From the NCBI GenBank assembly GCA_949752745.1, contig OX457027.1, positions 90,479,720 through 90,543,719 on the forward strand: a DNA stretch of 64,000 nt. The letters are read 5' to 3'. Origin of the DNA: Protula sp. h YS-2021. Its lineage: Eukaryota; Annelida; Polychaeta; Sabellida; Serpulidae. Positions 9,790-21,900 of this stretch are shown here, piece by piece. The number at the start of each line of letters is the position of its first letter. Positions within the stretch are counted from its first letter, which is position 1. Below the pieces are notes generated by a model. That model ran no database searches. It was not told where the DNA came from and was given only the letters and a program-made list of their open reading frames with translations. Both the position numbers and the translations under genes were made by a program.

Positions 9790-10740
9790 TCACCCTTTGT
9801 AAATCATGTGAAAACTGACATAACATTGATCCAACCCAATCACTTTCACATCAACATAGTTTGAAAGTGTCAATTCATTTAAAGCTTTCATAGGCTTTGT
9901 AATAGTCCACATATTAAGCGCAAAGTCAATACCTTTTGAACCACGCATCAATTGTACATGTCCATTTGGTTCAAAGCTATGTTTCAAGTTATTGCTAAGC
10001 ATCAAAAACTTGACTCCAATGTTCTGCATTGAGAGTGATGAGATCGTAGCATTCGGTAAGTTCGTCATACTGTTGAAACTGTATACAACGTTCACTGTCA
10101 CGTTCAATGCTTGTCACATTCAGGTCTTCTGACACTTGTAGATGAAATCCTGGTATTGGTGAATATTCAAAAAATCCTTCACAAGGGCTTGATCTTCGGG
10201 AGAAAGGATAATGAAAGTCCCACAGTGATAGATTGTCAGTTCACTCAAGTAATCCAGAGATAATAGTACATTTGAGTTTATGATGATAAATGAATTCTAC
10301 TGATCTATCTTTGAATGTCACAGCATTAATGTGCATCAGTCTGCTGAAGCACGTGATCCACTCATTTGCTTCTTCAGCATTTGCATTCTTTCAATGTCAA
10401 GGCAATTCCTTTCGTGGTAAAATATAACGTCCCAGAAGCATGATTCGTGATATATTCACAAATATTAACCATCACTTGCTGTTGATATCTCACAAGTTTA
10501 ATATATTAATCGGTATCATAATCGGTAAATTATCTAGACTCATTTTCTTCTTCGTAGACTTTATAGCGGCCACAGCTTTACGCTCAGAGTGACAGTAACA
10601 TTAAGCTTAGGTACTCGCTTGACTTTAGGCTGTGCCTTAAGCTCCATTATTCGCTTTTTACACAGTGACATGGCAGCTGTAGGCGGACACTCAGCTCTTT
10701 TCATCTTTCTAAACCGTTACTGCCTGTGAGGCTGTTGCTC
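9790..10740 (-). pseudogene. Unidentified minus-strand Polinton gene(s), decayed
   Basis: A 105-codon frame (10,107-9,790) is preceded on the minus strand by further coherent but frame-shifted segments. One is PIPGFHLQVSEDLNV near 10,150-10,110 and another is a basic LCKKRIMELKAQPKVKR segment near 10,670-10,620. The first is beta-rich with Asn/Ser/Thr, like a virion surface or structural protein. It sits downstream of the polymerase fragment on the same strand. I cannot name the family. Confidence 0.4.
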
Positions 10741-10887
10741 TAGATGTTGCAGTGGCTTCAATTCAGGCTTTGCTATGGGCTTGGTCTCAGATTTCGTCAA
10801 TGGTATTATCTCAGAAATGCTATAGGCATTATTTTTTACTTTTCTGTAGGCATTGCTGTAGATATTGTCATAGATGTCAGCTGTTGT

Positions 10888-11601
10888 TTACTCACTGCAG
10901 ACATGTTCACTCTTCAACAGTTTGATACAGAATAATTGATATGTCTGAGGGCGGGCGCCTTTTATATCATACACTCGTGCTCTATAAGTTGTGTAATGCC
11001 CATGAGCTAACGTGGTGTAACTATCATCCAACACATAGCGCTTGTCATCAAATGGTGATAAGCCAACCTCCACAATGTTTTCTGAGAAAAATTATGTTTA
11101 TGACTTGGAATGATGTTTCCCACAGCATATGATTGCTCTTCCTTAAATAAACTGCCCTAGTATTTAGAATGTGTCATTCGTAATATGTTTCTCTTTTCCG
11201 TCATACAGCAAACTGTACATCTTTGGTCGAAGCCCTACATACTCCTAAATGGGTACTCCAACAGTTTCATTTTTTATTTTCTCCAACACTTTCTTATTCA
11301 CAGTGGAATGCAGGAAATGATCCTTTTGATAATAACTTCATCAAAAAATATGACTATCTTCTTGCATATCTTTGTAAATGTCTCTGGTTGGTATATCATA
11401 ACACAAATTGTTTGTGTCACTGAACATCAGTTTTGCCCCTGGATGCTTCTTAGTGTAATTGGAGTGATAATCATACATAGGGATTGTGCTGAGGTATAAA
11501 ATAGTAAACCCGATATGAATTGGTTTGTTCAGCAACAGATCTGATTTGAGACAGTGAACTGCTGTAAAATCCTCATTGAAAATGTGAAATTTTTGAAACA
11601 T
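10888..11601 (-). pseudogene. Protein-primed family-B DNA polymerase, C-terminal part (Polinton pPolB)
   Basis: Reading down the minus strand from 11,601: FNEDFTAVHCLKS, then a NKPIHIGF pattern, then an MYDYHSNY block and KLMFSDTNNLCYDI. The last corresponds to motif C, where active enzymes have a DTDS core; here it reads DTNN, so the second catalytic Asp is lost. After frameshifts, SHKHNFSQKT (~11,110) and, at 11,073-10,888, SPFDDKRYVLDD with LAHGHY give the usual C-terminus. The exonuclease and palm N-terminal two thirds are missing. The gene once replicated the element DNA from a protein primer. Confidence 0.75.
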
Positions 11602-11734
11602 AGCTCATTGTGTTACCAGCCATACTGAACATGATGATGAAAGAATGGTTGAAATCGGTGAAGTAGTTATGAGGTTATGCGCTGATGAAGTTGGCATGTC
11701 TGCCTTCTACACTATACAACCAGACAGGGCCAAG

Positions 11735-11890
11735 AGGGGGTCCAAAAACCGAAAAAATGTTCAGAATCGTCTGAAACGTAAAACTATACCATCATCTCGA
11801 TTTTTCAGACAAGGAGGGGGGGGGGGGGCGGGGCGGGGTTTCCAAAAATGAAATTTGTTCAGAATTGCCTGAAACGTAAAACTATGTTAT
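11735..11890 (+). repeat. Tandem G-rich repeat, ~95-bp unit (first part)
   Basis: Two units occur, each with a G-run, a TCCAAAAA block, TTCAGAAT(C/T)G(T/C)CTGAAACG, AAAACTAT and a TCTCGATTTTTCAGAC block. A further unit continues at 12,400-12,495 after a retrotransposon insertion. Confidence 0.75.
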
Positions 11891-12405
11891 ATTTATTTAT
11901 TTATTTTATTTATCTTTTTATTTCAGACTCCTGGGTCCATAAACATTTAGTTGATGATTTAGTATACTCAGAATAACCATATGTTAAATGGCAACATATA
12001 TGATATATAATTCTAAAAAGATAAAACATAGTAATTTAAGATATAGCTAAGACATTACACACAGTGGCGTAAGAGAAAAAAAATTGATACAATGAAGCGA
12101 TTACCAAATATAGTTCAGTAATGTTAACGCTTGGAAATTATATATATCATGTCATACCATTTCATAAACAGCTTTGAGTTTAACATCAAATCACTACCCA
12201 CGATGCTTTTTATTATTTCATTCTCTGATTTATACATTCGCTTCATTATACTGTTTATGTAGGATCGCATAACCATATTCGCAACATTAATATTCATATC
12301 AACCATTTCTTTGCTAATGCTACATATATGATTTATTGAAAAAAATTTACGAAAAACATTGTTGTATGCGACTTTGAACTTTTGAAATACACTTACAATC
12401 TCGAT
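11885..12405 (-). mobile_element. 5'-truncated non-LTR retrotransposon, 3' end
   Basis: On the minus strand, text from about 12,400 encodes a KVAYNNVFRKFFSI segment and, at 12,306-12,124, VMRSYINSIMKRMYKSENEI. This is the C-terminal end of a CR1/RTE-type reverse transcriptase polyprotein. The 3' end (low coordinates, 11,885-11,925) is an ATTT-repeat tail. It inserted into the G-rich tandem array, whose units flank it on both sides. It is too short to be active. Confidence 0.7.
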
Positions 12406-12495
12406 TTTCCGTCTAGGGAAGGGTGTTCAAGGGTACAAAAATGAAGAGTGTTCGGAATTGCCTGAAACGTAAAACTATGCTAAAATATTATTTCT
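12400..12495 (+). repeat. Tandem G-rich repeat, continuation
   Basis: Resumes with TCTCGATTTTCCGTC and a G-run, then GGAATTGCCTGAAACGTAAA and ACTATGCTAAAAT, continuing the array interrupted at 11,890. Confidence 0.75.
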
Positions 12496-12978
12496 CGCTT
12501 GGGGAGGTGGTGTCATCATTCAGAAGTCTCATTACATTTCTAGATAGACAGGTTAATTTACGGCAACGTGGTTCAACTGAAGATGTACAGTCGGTCGGTC
12601 GGTCACGAGTGGGGGGGGGGGGGTGTTTATCCAGAAATCATATCTGAACGTGTTGTCATATATCTACTGAGGGAGGAATGTTTAGTGAGTACCTTGTATA
12701 AATTGTATAAATTTAATTACCGTCTAAAAGGCAAATTATATATATTAGATTTGATGAACAGCAATTCAGGAAGAATTTTAAAGTTTTTGTATGTTTTTGA
12801 ATAAATACATCGAAAATGAGAAATAAGCGTTTCACAACCTGTTTGATTAGATAAAGTCGTATAAATTTATATCCGCAGTACCAGTCTTATTCACACAGGG
12901 AAACTCAAACGGAACAACTCGTCGTAACTGGTGAGCCGCGAAGTTTACGTAACAAACTGGCTAAGCATTTAGTACCAT
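12496..12978. promoter_or_regulatory. Upstream region of WDR76
   Basis: Contains a GGTCGGTCGGTC run with a 12-base G run (~12,590-12,622) and AT-rich sequence. No clear TATA box sits close to the start; a weak TATAAATTTATA lies at ~12,860. The transcription start cannot be placed from sequence alone. Confidence 0.3.
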
Positions 12979-15900
12979 ATGGCCCCCAAGCGAAAAGCAA
13001 AGACTGACGAGAAGTCAAATATAACGTCTTCTACTGCTAAAAAAATCAAACAAGAGGTAATTTAATAGTCTAACCTGTATGAGCGATAATATAGGTTTAT
13101 CGTACATGTTCTGTTATGGGTGAACCTTACAAGGAGAGAAACATAAAATTGAACAACACATCGTAATTGGCAAAACTGAAAATGTGTTCTTTTAATGCGA
13201 CAACAGCGTTTGGGTGGTTGTTCCATGCTTATTTACAAACTTTAAGCTATGCCATTCACTATTACATTCTTATTATCAGTCCCAGTGCACCCTTTCTGTC
13301 TTCCTAGGTCAGAAAGGGTCACAGTTCCTGCAATAGAAATCACCATTGATCTCAATTTTCGCGGCTCTAGATCTTTGGACGCATGTTCCAGGACACCGAG
13401 GTTCGGAGTGGCATGCCTTTTCTTAAAAAGCACACTGAGAAGTATCCTGGCGCACTATTTTCGACCTCGTCCAAACTACCCAAGTGGAGTAAAGAGTGGT
13501 TTTACAACTGAAGATTCATTGTTGTTGTGGGCGATAATGGAGATTCTTTATTCTGATCTGAAGAAAACATCTATTTTTCTCATTACAAAATTGTTATTTG
13601 ACCATAAAAATTGTGCGCCATAATTTATAATTGGGTTATTTATGTGATGCACCCTTTCTAAAATAACGCCATTAGCCCCAGTCGTGCGCCGAGATTGAAA
13701 AATTGAGATCAATGACAAGTTATATTATAGGAACTATGACTCTTGCTGGGAAGCAAGAGTCATCTAGGACTATCTTATTATGGGTCATAATAATTTTCAT
13801 CAGCCAACAGACGAGTTTATAAAATAACCAATTACGATGAGCTGGTCAATTTGAATGTTCCTTGCCTTGTATATACTCACCGTCGTATATATAAGGTTCA
13901 AATATAAATTATATACATGCCGGCGTGTATATAAGACCAATTTACGCCTAGCGCGTTGTGTAAGCCAAATCACACTGGGCGTTCCCAATAAAAATGCGCA
14001 AAGACTCTTGCGTTTCGAATAAATTAACCGGGTAAAAAATGAAAGAAATGATAGAGAGATTTCGCCTAAATTTCAAAATTCTCTTGCACCAAAGAGTAAT
14101 CGGGTTTTTAGCAACCCGTATGATATTTTAAAAAGTTATTAAAAGTTTTAACAAATGGTTTCAATTTTATCTTCCGAGTATGAGCTGTTTTTGCGATATT
14201 TCTTCCATATTTTTCTATCATTTCTTTCATTTCTTTACCCGGTTCCCTCGCAGTCGAAATTCAGAATTCTTACGCATTTTATTCGAAACACCGATAGTGT
14301 GATTTGGCTTATACCCGCCGGCGTGTAGCTCCAAAAAAGTCAGCTCTTCAACAGGGCTTTACATTAACGACTGCCCCACCTGCCAGGGCAGGTGAAAGGG
14401 CTGGTGGGGCAGGTAGACTCGCCCGGTTAGCTGCCCCACCTGGCAGGTAGATCCGTTCGAGGGGGGGAGGGGCGTTGACATAATGACATAATACCTTAAC
14501 AACATACTAGTTAAGAAGGCGACTGTAGTTATTGATTAGTGTACGCTAGCTGCACCTAACCTACATACTAGCCACTGGCACGTTGTCAGTTTCTGTGTTG
14601 GTGCTGGACTGTGCCTGGACACGCGCCAGATATAACGTCACGTCACTTGTGATACAATAATTGAAGAATAATGTGGAAAATTGTCAAAGTTAAGAATTTA
14701 AAAATGACTTTAGATAAATATGGATTTAAAGTTATTTCAAAGACTGAAAAGGAGAAAACATATTCTGAAGAAGGTGCTGAAGACGACACTTCTGACACCA
14801 AAGCTAGCAAATACGTTAAATACGATGTCAAGCGGTCACGACACTTCGTAGAAAGATGGAAAGATGATTTTCCTGGACTGTCTGAGAAAGACGGAAAACT
14901 TTATCGTGATACACGTATCAAATATGGACCTGGAGCCACAGTAAAATCTAGCTTTTTCTCTTGGAACTGAATCTTTTATTCAAATATTAAGAGTCACTCT
15001 GTCTCCAACGAACACAGGTTGGCCCGCTGTGTTTTTGACCCACTGGAATGCTCTGATGATAGAGAAAACCTGGCCCGACACGGCACAGCAAATTTAGAAT
15101 TGCTCTCAATTTGACAAATCATTTTGAGCTACAGCTTAGAAAGTTTGACAAAGATCTTTTTCATGGGTATACTACGTTCAAAATGTTAGGCAGTCGGGCT
15201 AAGCTAGTCCCGGGATTTAATTGCGCCGACTTTCATGTTACCACTTTTCAACAACACGCGAACGAATTGCAGAACATTTAAAAAATTTTAGAATGTATCA
15301 ACCCATATCAACCGCGGTATGTAATCGAGATTTCTCTGCAGTGAACGTATTAAAAGCGACTGGCGCGCCAGCTTAGAAACTGAAATGCTGTCGGATTTAC
15401 TTCTGATGTCAACTGAAGGACCGCCGTTTGAAGATTATCAAGCACACACACCACTATAGCGCTGGATCATGGGAGGCTAGCGCAAGAAAAGACCCAACTT
15501 TTTACCAGCTGCCGCCGGTGCTCCCGAAGAACATGCTTAAGATTTAAGAATTTTTTTAGGACATCGACGTTTTGACATTTACTCAGGAACTGTTATATTT
15601 GATACACAGCCTCTATACATTGATGCATGCTATATAAGTGGAATGTTTAAAAGTGTCGCGGAGGGGGGAGTGGGGGAAGGGGCGGGGAGAGGGGGTGACC
15701 AACAGAAGAGACAAAAGGTGGGGCAGGTAGATTTAAAATCTACTTGCCCCACCGGGAAGGTGCCGAAAAAAGTTAACGTTAAGCCCTGACTCTTCTTTTA
15801 TTGTTTCTCTGTTCTTCCTTCTTTTTCCCACTTGTTCCTTTTTCAGTTCTCTCTATAGCCATTGTAGTTGTTGAACATGACGTTAAACACCATACAAATT

Positions 15901-18900
15901 TATCAGTCAATGACAGTTTGTGTTTGAACGATCCCTTTGAGAGTTGGGGGAGTCTTTAGAATAGACCCACTGTGGTCTGATGGGTGCATGTCGTGGGAGA
16001 CGACCAGTCGACTGTGGTCTGTTGGGTGCATGTCGTTGGAGGCGGCCAGTCGGCTTTGGTCTGTTGGGTGCATGTCGTGGGAGGCGATCAGTCGGCTGTG
16101 GTCTGTTGGGTGCATGTTGTGGGAGACGGCCAGTCGACTGATTTCTAGCCTCTTTCTGCCTCATCTTGAATCATCTTGTACTATTTCCACATTTTTCGTT
16201 CTGTTTGTTCCCCCTTGCCCCTTTAGCCAGTGCGCTTCAATATAGCCATTGTCGCTAATCGGTACATTTGGGACACCAAAAAAAAAAAAAAGATAATAAC
16301 TTTTCAAGTTTCATTCTGACAATAATTTGTTGTATGAAAATTTAGAGAAGAGTATTCCTTGCAATTTTTTTGGCTTATTACAGCAGCCTAAGAGAGATGG
16401 GAATGCGGCGGTTGCGAAGGGTGTTAAAACAAAACTGAGGTCGCCGAGGAAAACGCGCATTAAGCGCGAGCATGAGTCCAAGGAGAACGCCCGCCACGCC
16501 ACCGCGAGTAGTGACGACGGGGATCACGTGACCAACGATGACGTCATGAGCTCAGACGATGAAACTCGAGTAAGTTGTGTGAAGATATATCGTCAGAGAT
16601 GGGGAGTGAGGAGCGGGTGTGGCGGATGGGGTGGTTGCTAGTGCTGAATAGAAAGAAAAACATAGGCTTGAAAGACAGTTGATGATGCAATGGATTCTAA
16701 CAGCTGTTAACCTGTGACCAACAAAATATAGGCCGGGCGGACTAAAAGTGAATCTTTATTGTTGTTGTTTAAAATATTTTTTGGTATGTTGACGTTTTTG
16801 GTCATGTTTATGCATTTGTGAAGACTCGAGACTTCTTTTCATTCTTCGAAGGGGTCCACTCTGGCGGACAAAATGAGGGCAAATCGGCATGACAACGCCA
16901 AGTTCTTCGCGGAGTTGGGGATAGCCTCGGTGAAGGAGCAAGTAGCGGCTGTGGGTGGCGTCAAGCTTCCCAGCAGACCCTCGACCAAAGGTTATAAAGA
17001 AAAGTGAGTAGCATTAGCACTTTTTTTGCTGGTCAGGGCTAAACTGTTTGATCGAAGTAGTCTAGTCATGAAAGACCATAACTGTCAGTGTAGCCTGATC
17101 TTAGGGATAATTGAGGATAATTTGGGATGGTGTTTTTTTTTTATTCACGTCCGCGGTGGAGTTCACGTTATTTTATTTCAGAACACTGTTATTTGAATTT
17201 TGATTCCTTACATATTCGAACTATAACAGCAGCTCTACAACATCACAGGTGACAAATGCTGAGGCTATTTTTAGTTACACTTTAGGTTTACATGCAGTAT
17301 GTGTTAACTTAAATTGATTTTTTTTCTCAGCATTTTCAGTGTTTACAAAATTCCGCGGTGCGCCACCTAAGTATTAATGCGTGAGGTATATATCACTTTA
17401 CAAAGCTGAGTGTTAATACAACTGGTACCTTGTTCAAGTGTCTGCATGTGATGTGGCGTTAGAATCGCTCAGCAAGGACGAAAATGTGCTAAAACTTTTG
17501 TACAGAATAATTCTTTTATTTGAACACTTTGATTGGCAAAGTCCAGCGGTTGTGTTCTGTGTATTTATTGTCGCATTCGTGCTTTGAAGGCGGGAAAAGG
17601 AAATTTTGCCGCCGAGAAAGAGTCTTCGTCTGCAGAACATCACGCCAGAGGGCGTTCAACTTCCTGAGAAAGAACCCACAAAATACTTCAGCTACGAGCC
17701 AGTCAGATCGGTAGGTGCAAAACAAATCTCTAGTTCAGTGGCATTTACAGAAATATCGCCAATCATGCCTTTCCGCTGATTGGCGGAATTCCAACTTTTT
17801 TAACTCGCTTTTTTATGATCGAAAAAAACAAACTCAGTTTGACAATAAGAACTGGGTGTGAATTTCAATTCCAAGACTGCTACCAAAACCTTGTACCAAA
17901 AAGGCATAAAATTAGTTATTAGTGTGGCAAAAGGGACACAGCTTCGCCTCTCACATTGGTGTACTTCTGGCGTGACCGTGCGACGTCATCGTGACGGCCT
18001 TGCTTGCAGGAGCGAGTGGAGGGCTGCGTGGACATGTCGGACGTCTTTAAGAACGACAGCGGGGACGGCAGTCATGACAGCTTCTTGCGGGCCCTGACTC
18101 ACCTGGAAGCCCCCAAAAGTGCGATCAAAACCACTCCTGAACTTTCGAAGTAAGTGGGACAAATATCACGCCATAAATCTGGAAAGTGTATGTAGGGTCC
18201 ACCATGGCCTGGTTCTAGACAAGCGTCGATGAGTTTGGGAAGGTAACTGGTTGATAAGTGGGAGATCTTTTCTTTGCCGTCTGAACAACTTCCTCAGTGG
18301 AGACAGGCAACTACGTTTGGGGGAGGGGGGAGGCTGTAGCTCTAGCTTGCATTTGTGTTCTGTGTTTCATAAATAATTATCATTGTTTTTGAAAGGAAGT
18401 GAATATTTTACGAACAATATAGCATTGCAAGAAAAAAGGAACCACAGGAAAAGCTAAGTTTCAAAACTTCATTCATTTTTTAACTTGTTATCGGCTGGTC
18501 ACCATGTCCCTGGACATTCTTGCTTAACTTGTGTTAGGTTTCTGAAAGAAGTAAACAAGATGCAGATAACAGAACAGCGGGTTGCCAAGGTGACGAAGGA
18601 CCGCATCTTTTCAGTGGCTATTCATCCGTCAGAAGAGAAAGTGCTAGCCTTTGCCGGAGATAAATGGGGCAAGATCGGCTTCTGGGATGTGGTGAGCATA
18701 TTGTCAGATCCTACCTGATGGTAGGACAGATGGGGAGGGGGCACAAAGAGGAAGGGGGTAGAGTGGTTACATCAAGCTAAAAATGCATTGAGCCTACGCA
18801 TTTTGTATTCCACGGTTCGTACTGAATAGTAAAGGTATTTTATAAACTCAGGTTCATAAAAAGATTCAAAAATGTAAATTTATGTGGTCTGAAATAGTGT

Positions 18901-21900
18901 GAAATTCTGAACTGACAGAGGTCTGCTGTTGGAAGTATCGACTGGTTAGAATGCTTTTAATAGAAATTTTAGAATGACAGGAAAGAGAAAAGAGGAGGGC
19001 GAGGTGTTTGCGGCGCTTTTTATACACCTTCGAGGGTGTGTTGTGCTTTATGCCGCACTGCCGCCCTGCTGCATGGCGCACTGCCGCCCCGTCGAGCAAA
19101 TGGAGGGTGGGGGTGGAGGAGTGTTCACACATACATAACTCACGTGACGTCATAACTCACGTGACGCCAGGCAGATGAGCCAGGACGTTATCTTCTGCTA
19201 GGTCCCGCACTGCCGCTCCGTCAAGCATATGTAGGGTTGGTGTGGAGGGGTGTTCACGCATGCGTGACTCACGTGACCTACCATTTTTTGGGCAGCGCTC
19301 CGCGGACAACCAGGACGGTGTCTTCTGCTACGCCCCACACTGCCGCCCCGTCAAGCATATGGAGAATGGCGGTGGGTGGGGGGGGGGGGGGGGAGTGGGT
19401 GGAGGGGTGTTCACGCATGCGTGACTCACGTGACCTACCATTTTCGGGCAGCGCTCCGCGGACAACCAGGACGGTGTCTTCTGCTACGCCCCACACTGCC
19501 GCCCCGTCAAGCAGATGACGATCCGTCCGGAACAGCCCGAGCGCCTCTACTCGTGCAGCTACGACGGACAGCTGCGATGCTGCTTCTTTGAGCTCGGTAT
19601 CTACGACGAGGTGAGTTGTGTTCTACAGCTTCATGGAGGCACCCCCACCCCACCCCATCCCCCCCCCCCCCGGTTTAGTTTAGCTGGAGAGGGACCGGGC
19701 ATACCTGGGGTGGGGGGTGGGGTGAGAGGGGGTGGTCTACAAGTTGCCATTGGATGTGTTGTTGGGTTCGTGTTGTATTGTCACACAAGTTAGTCATTGG
19801 TTTTGCGTATCAGAGAACGTGTCTCTTCACTTGGAACCCGGGCCAGCAGCTCTGGATAATGGGTATGGTAGGCATTTTATTCCTTAATTGCTTATAGCCG
19901 ACGGCTTTAGCCCAATATTAAGGTAATGCTGGCCGCCATCTTGGATTTTCACACACAAATTGTGTTGACACAAAAGCCACTCGGCCGATCAACACCAGTT
20001 TTTAGACGCGGCTTAGTCATTTAAAACAGGCATCATACTTTTCCGGCAATTACCGGAAATCCGGCAATTTGGACCCGATCTGGGGGGTCTTCGAGGTCAG
20101 TGGAAATCTGCAATAAAATTTTTTGGGTATGTTGGGGGGGGGGGGGGGTGGGGGGCATTGGGTGTAGGCATATCGAGCCATCATCGTCACTTTTAACTTG
20201 AAGCATTTCCAATGCTATGATTTTTTTTTGCATGTTATTTTTTTTTATTATACATGGCAATATGTAAAATTTGGTCGCTCACATATTTCATATGTATATA
20301 TAGTCCATTTTGTTATAAACTAAATTTCCGGCAATTTGGACAAGGCCCCGTATGATGCCTGTTAAAAAGGACGCTTGGGTTTCATTTAGGGTTTCAATTG
20401 AAAAAAAATTAAAAATGAACCGCCATCTTGCATTTCAACCTCAATTTCTTGTAAACGTCGTAACACAAAAACTTTTTTAAATTTTGAGGTTAAGTTATAA
20501 ATTTATCTATTTATATAACAGACAATATCCAATTTTTAACCAGTACATTTTATTAATTATTGACGCATAAGTCTTGGTTCTTTTGAACACCTTTAATTTT
20601 AAATTTGGATGTTTTGGAAAATTGTTAAAAGTTGTCCTGGGAGTCAATGTTGCATTAAAATTACGTCATTTAATTTTAAATTCGCCAAATGTGAAACACT
20701 GCCATGATGTCACATTCTCCAAATCCGTTCCCACGTATAGTTGTTAATCTTTGTGCTGTCTCCCCCCCCCCCCCCCACCCTCGGGGCATGTCAGGTGTAC
20801 AGCACGGACGAGCGTGAGGACATGCTGTTGACCGGATTTGACTTCCGGGACGACACCACGATGCTGGTCAGTCAGTGGGACGGCTATGTCGGTCTGCTCG
20901 ACATCAGGCAGAGGTATGCCAAAGCTCAATTGATATTAGACAGAGGTATGCCAAAGCTCAGTTGACATTAGAGAGAGGTATGCCAAAGTTAAAGTAACAA
21001 CATTAGACAGAGGTACGCCAAAGCTCAATTAAAATTCACTGTAAAGTGGCAGTTTATGTTTATATTTCTTTTCTATTTCCTCATATCGATTTTTCTTCAT
21101 TGTTTCAAAATATAAATAAAGAATATAGAAAATGAAGTAAACTCTTACGAGCCTCATTACGAGCCTCATTATTTGGTTTACGAGAATGTAGGATTTGCAG
21201 CAGGCCTTTCAGATTTTTTAGTCCCCCGCCGAGGGACTATAGTTTTTCGGGTTTGTCTGTCCGTCTGTCGACACTTTTTTTGTTAACACACTCAAGCCTA
21301 CATTTTTTTCATCGATTGTTAAGATATTGTATATATGGGTAGTACTAGAACGAACAAGGATCGGTATTGTAAATGAGCCATGTCGGCCCAAGGACATTGG
21401 CCCAGCTGAACTTCACAAATTTTCCCAATCCTTACTCAGTCGAATGAGTTTTGTTAACACACTCAAGCCTACATTTTTTCCACCGATTGTTAAGATATTG
21501 TATATATGGGTAATACTGGAACGAACAAGGATCGGTATTGTAAATGAGCCATGTCGGCCCAAGGACATTGGCCCAGCTGAACTTCACAAATTTTCCCAAT
21601 CCTTAATCAGTCGAATGAGGTTGTTAACCACACTCAAGCCTACATTTTTCCACCGATTGTTAAGATATTGTATATATGGGTAGTACTGGAACGAACAAGG
21701 ATCGGTATTGTAAATAAGCCATGTCGGCCCAAGGACATTGGCCCAGCTGAACTTCACAAATTTTCCCAATCCTTACTCAGTCGAATGAATTTGTTAACAC
21801 ACTCAAGCCTACATTTCTGGTTCGATTGTTGAAATCATGTAGAGATAGGAAGTATTGGAACCAACAAAGGTTGGTATTGTAAATGAGCCCTATCGGCCCA

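Noticed and set aside
17434..17725. Minus-strand frames around exon 4 of WDR76
   Set aside because: Antisense shadows; the plus-strand exon carries the conserved PRKSLRLQN motif and proper splice sites.
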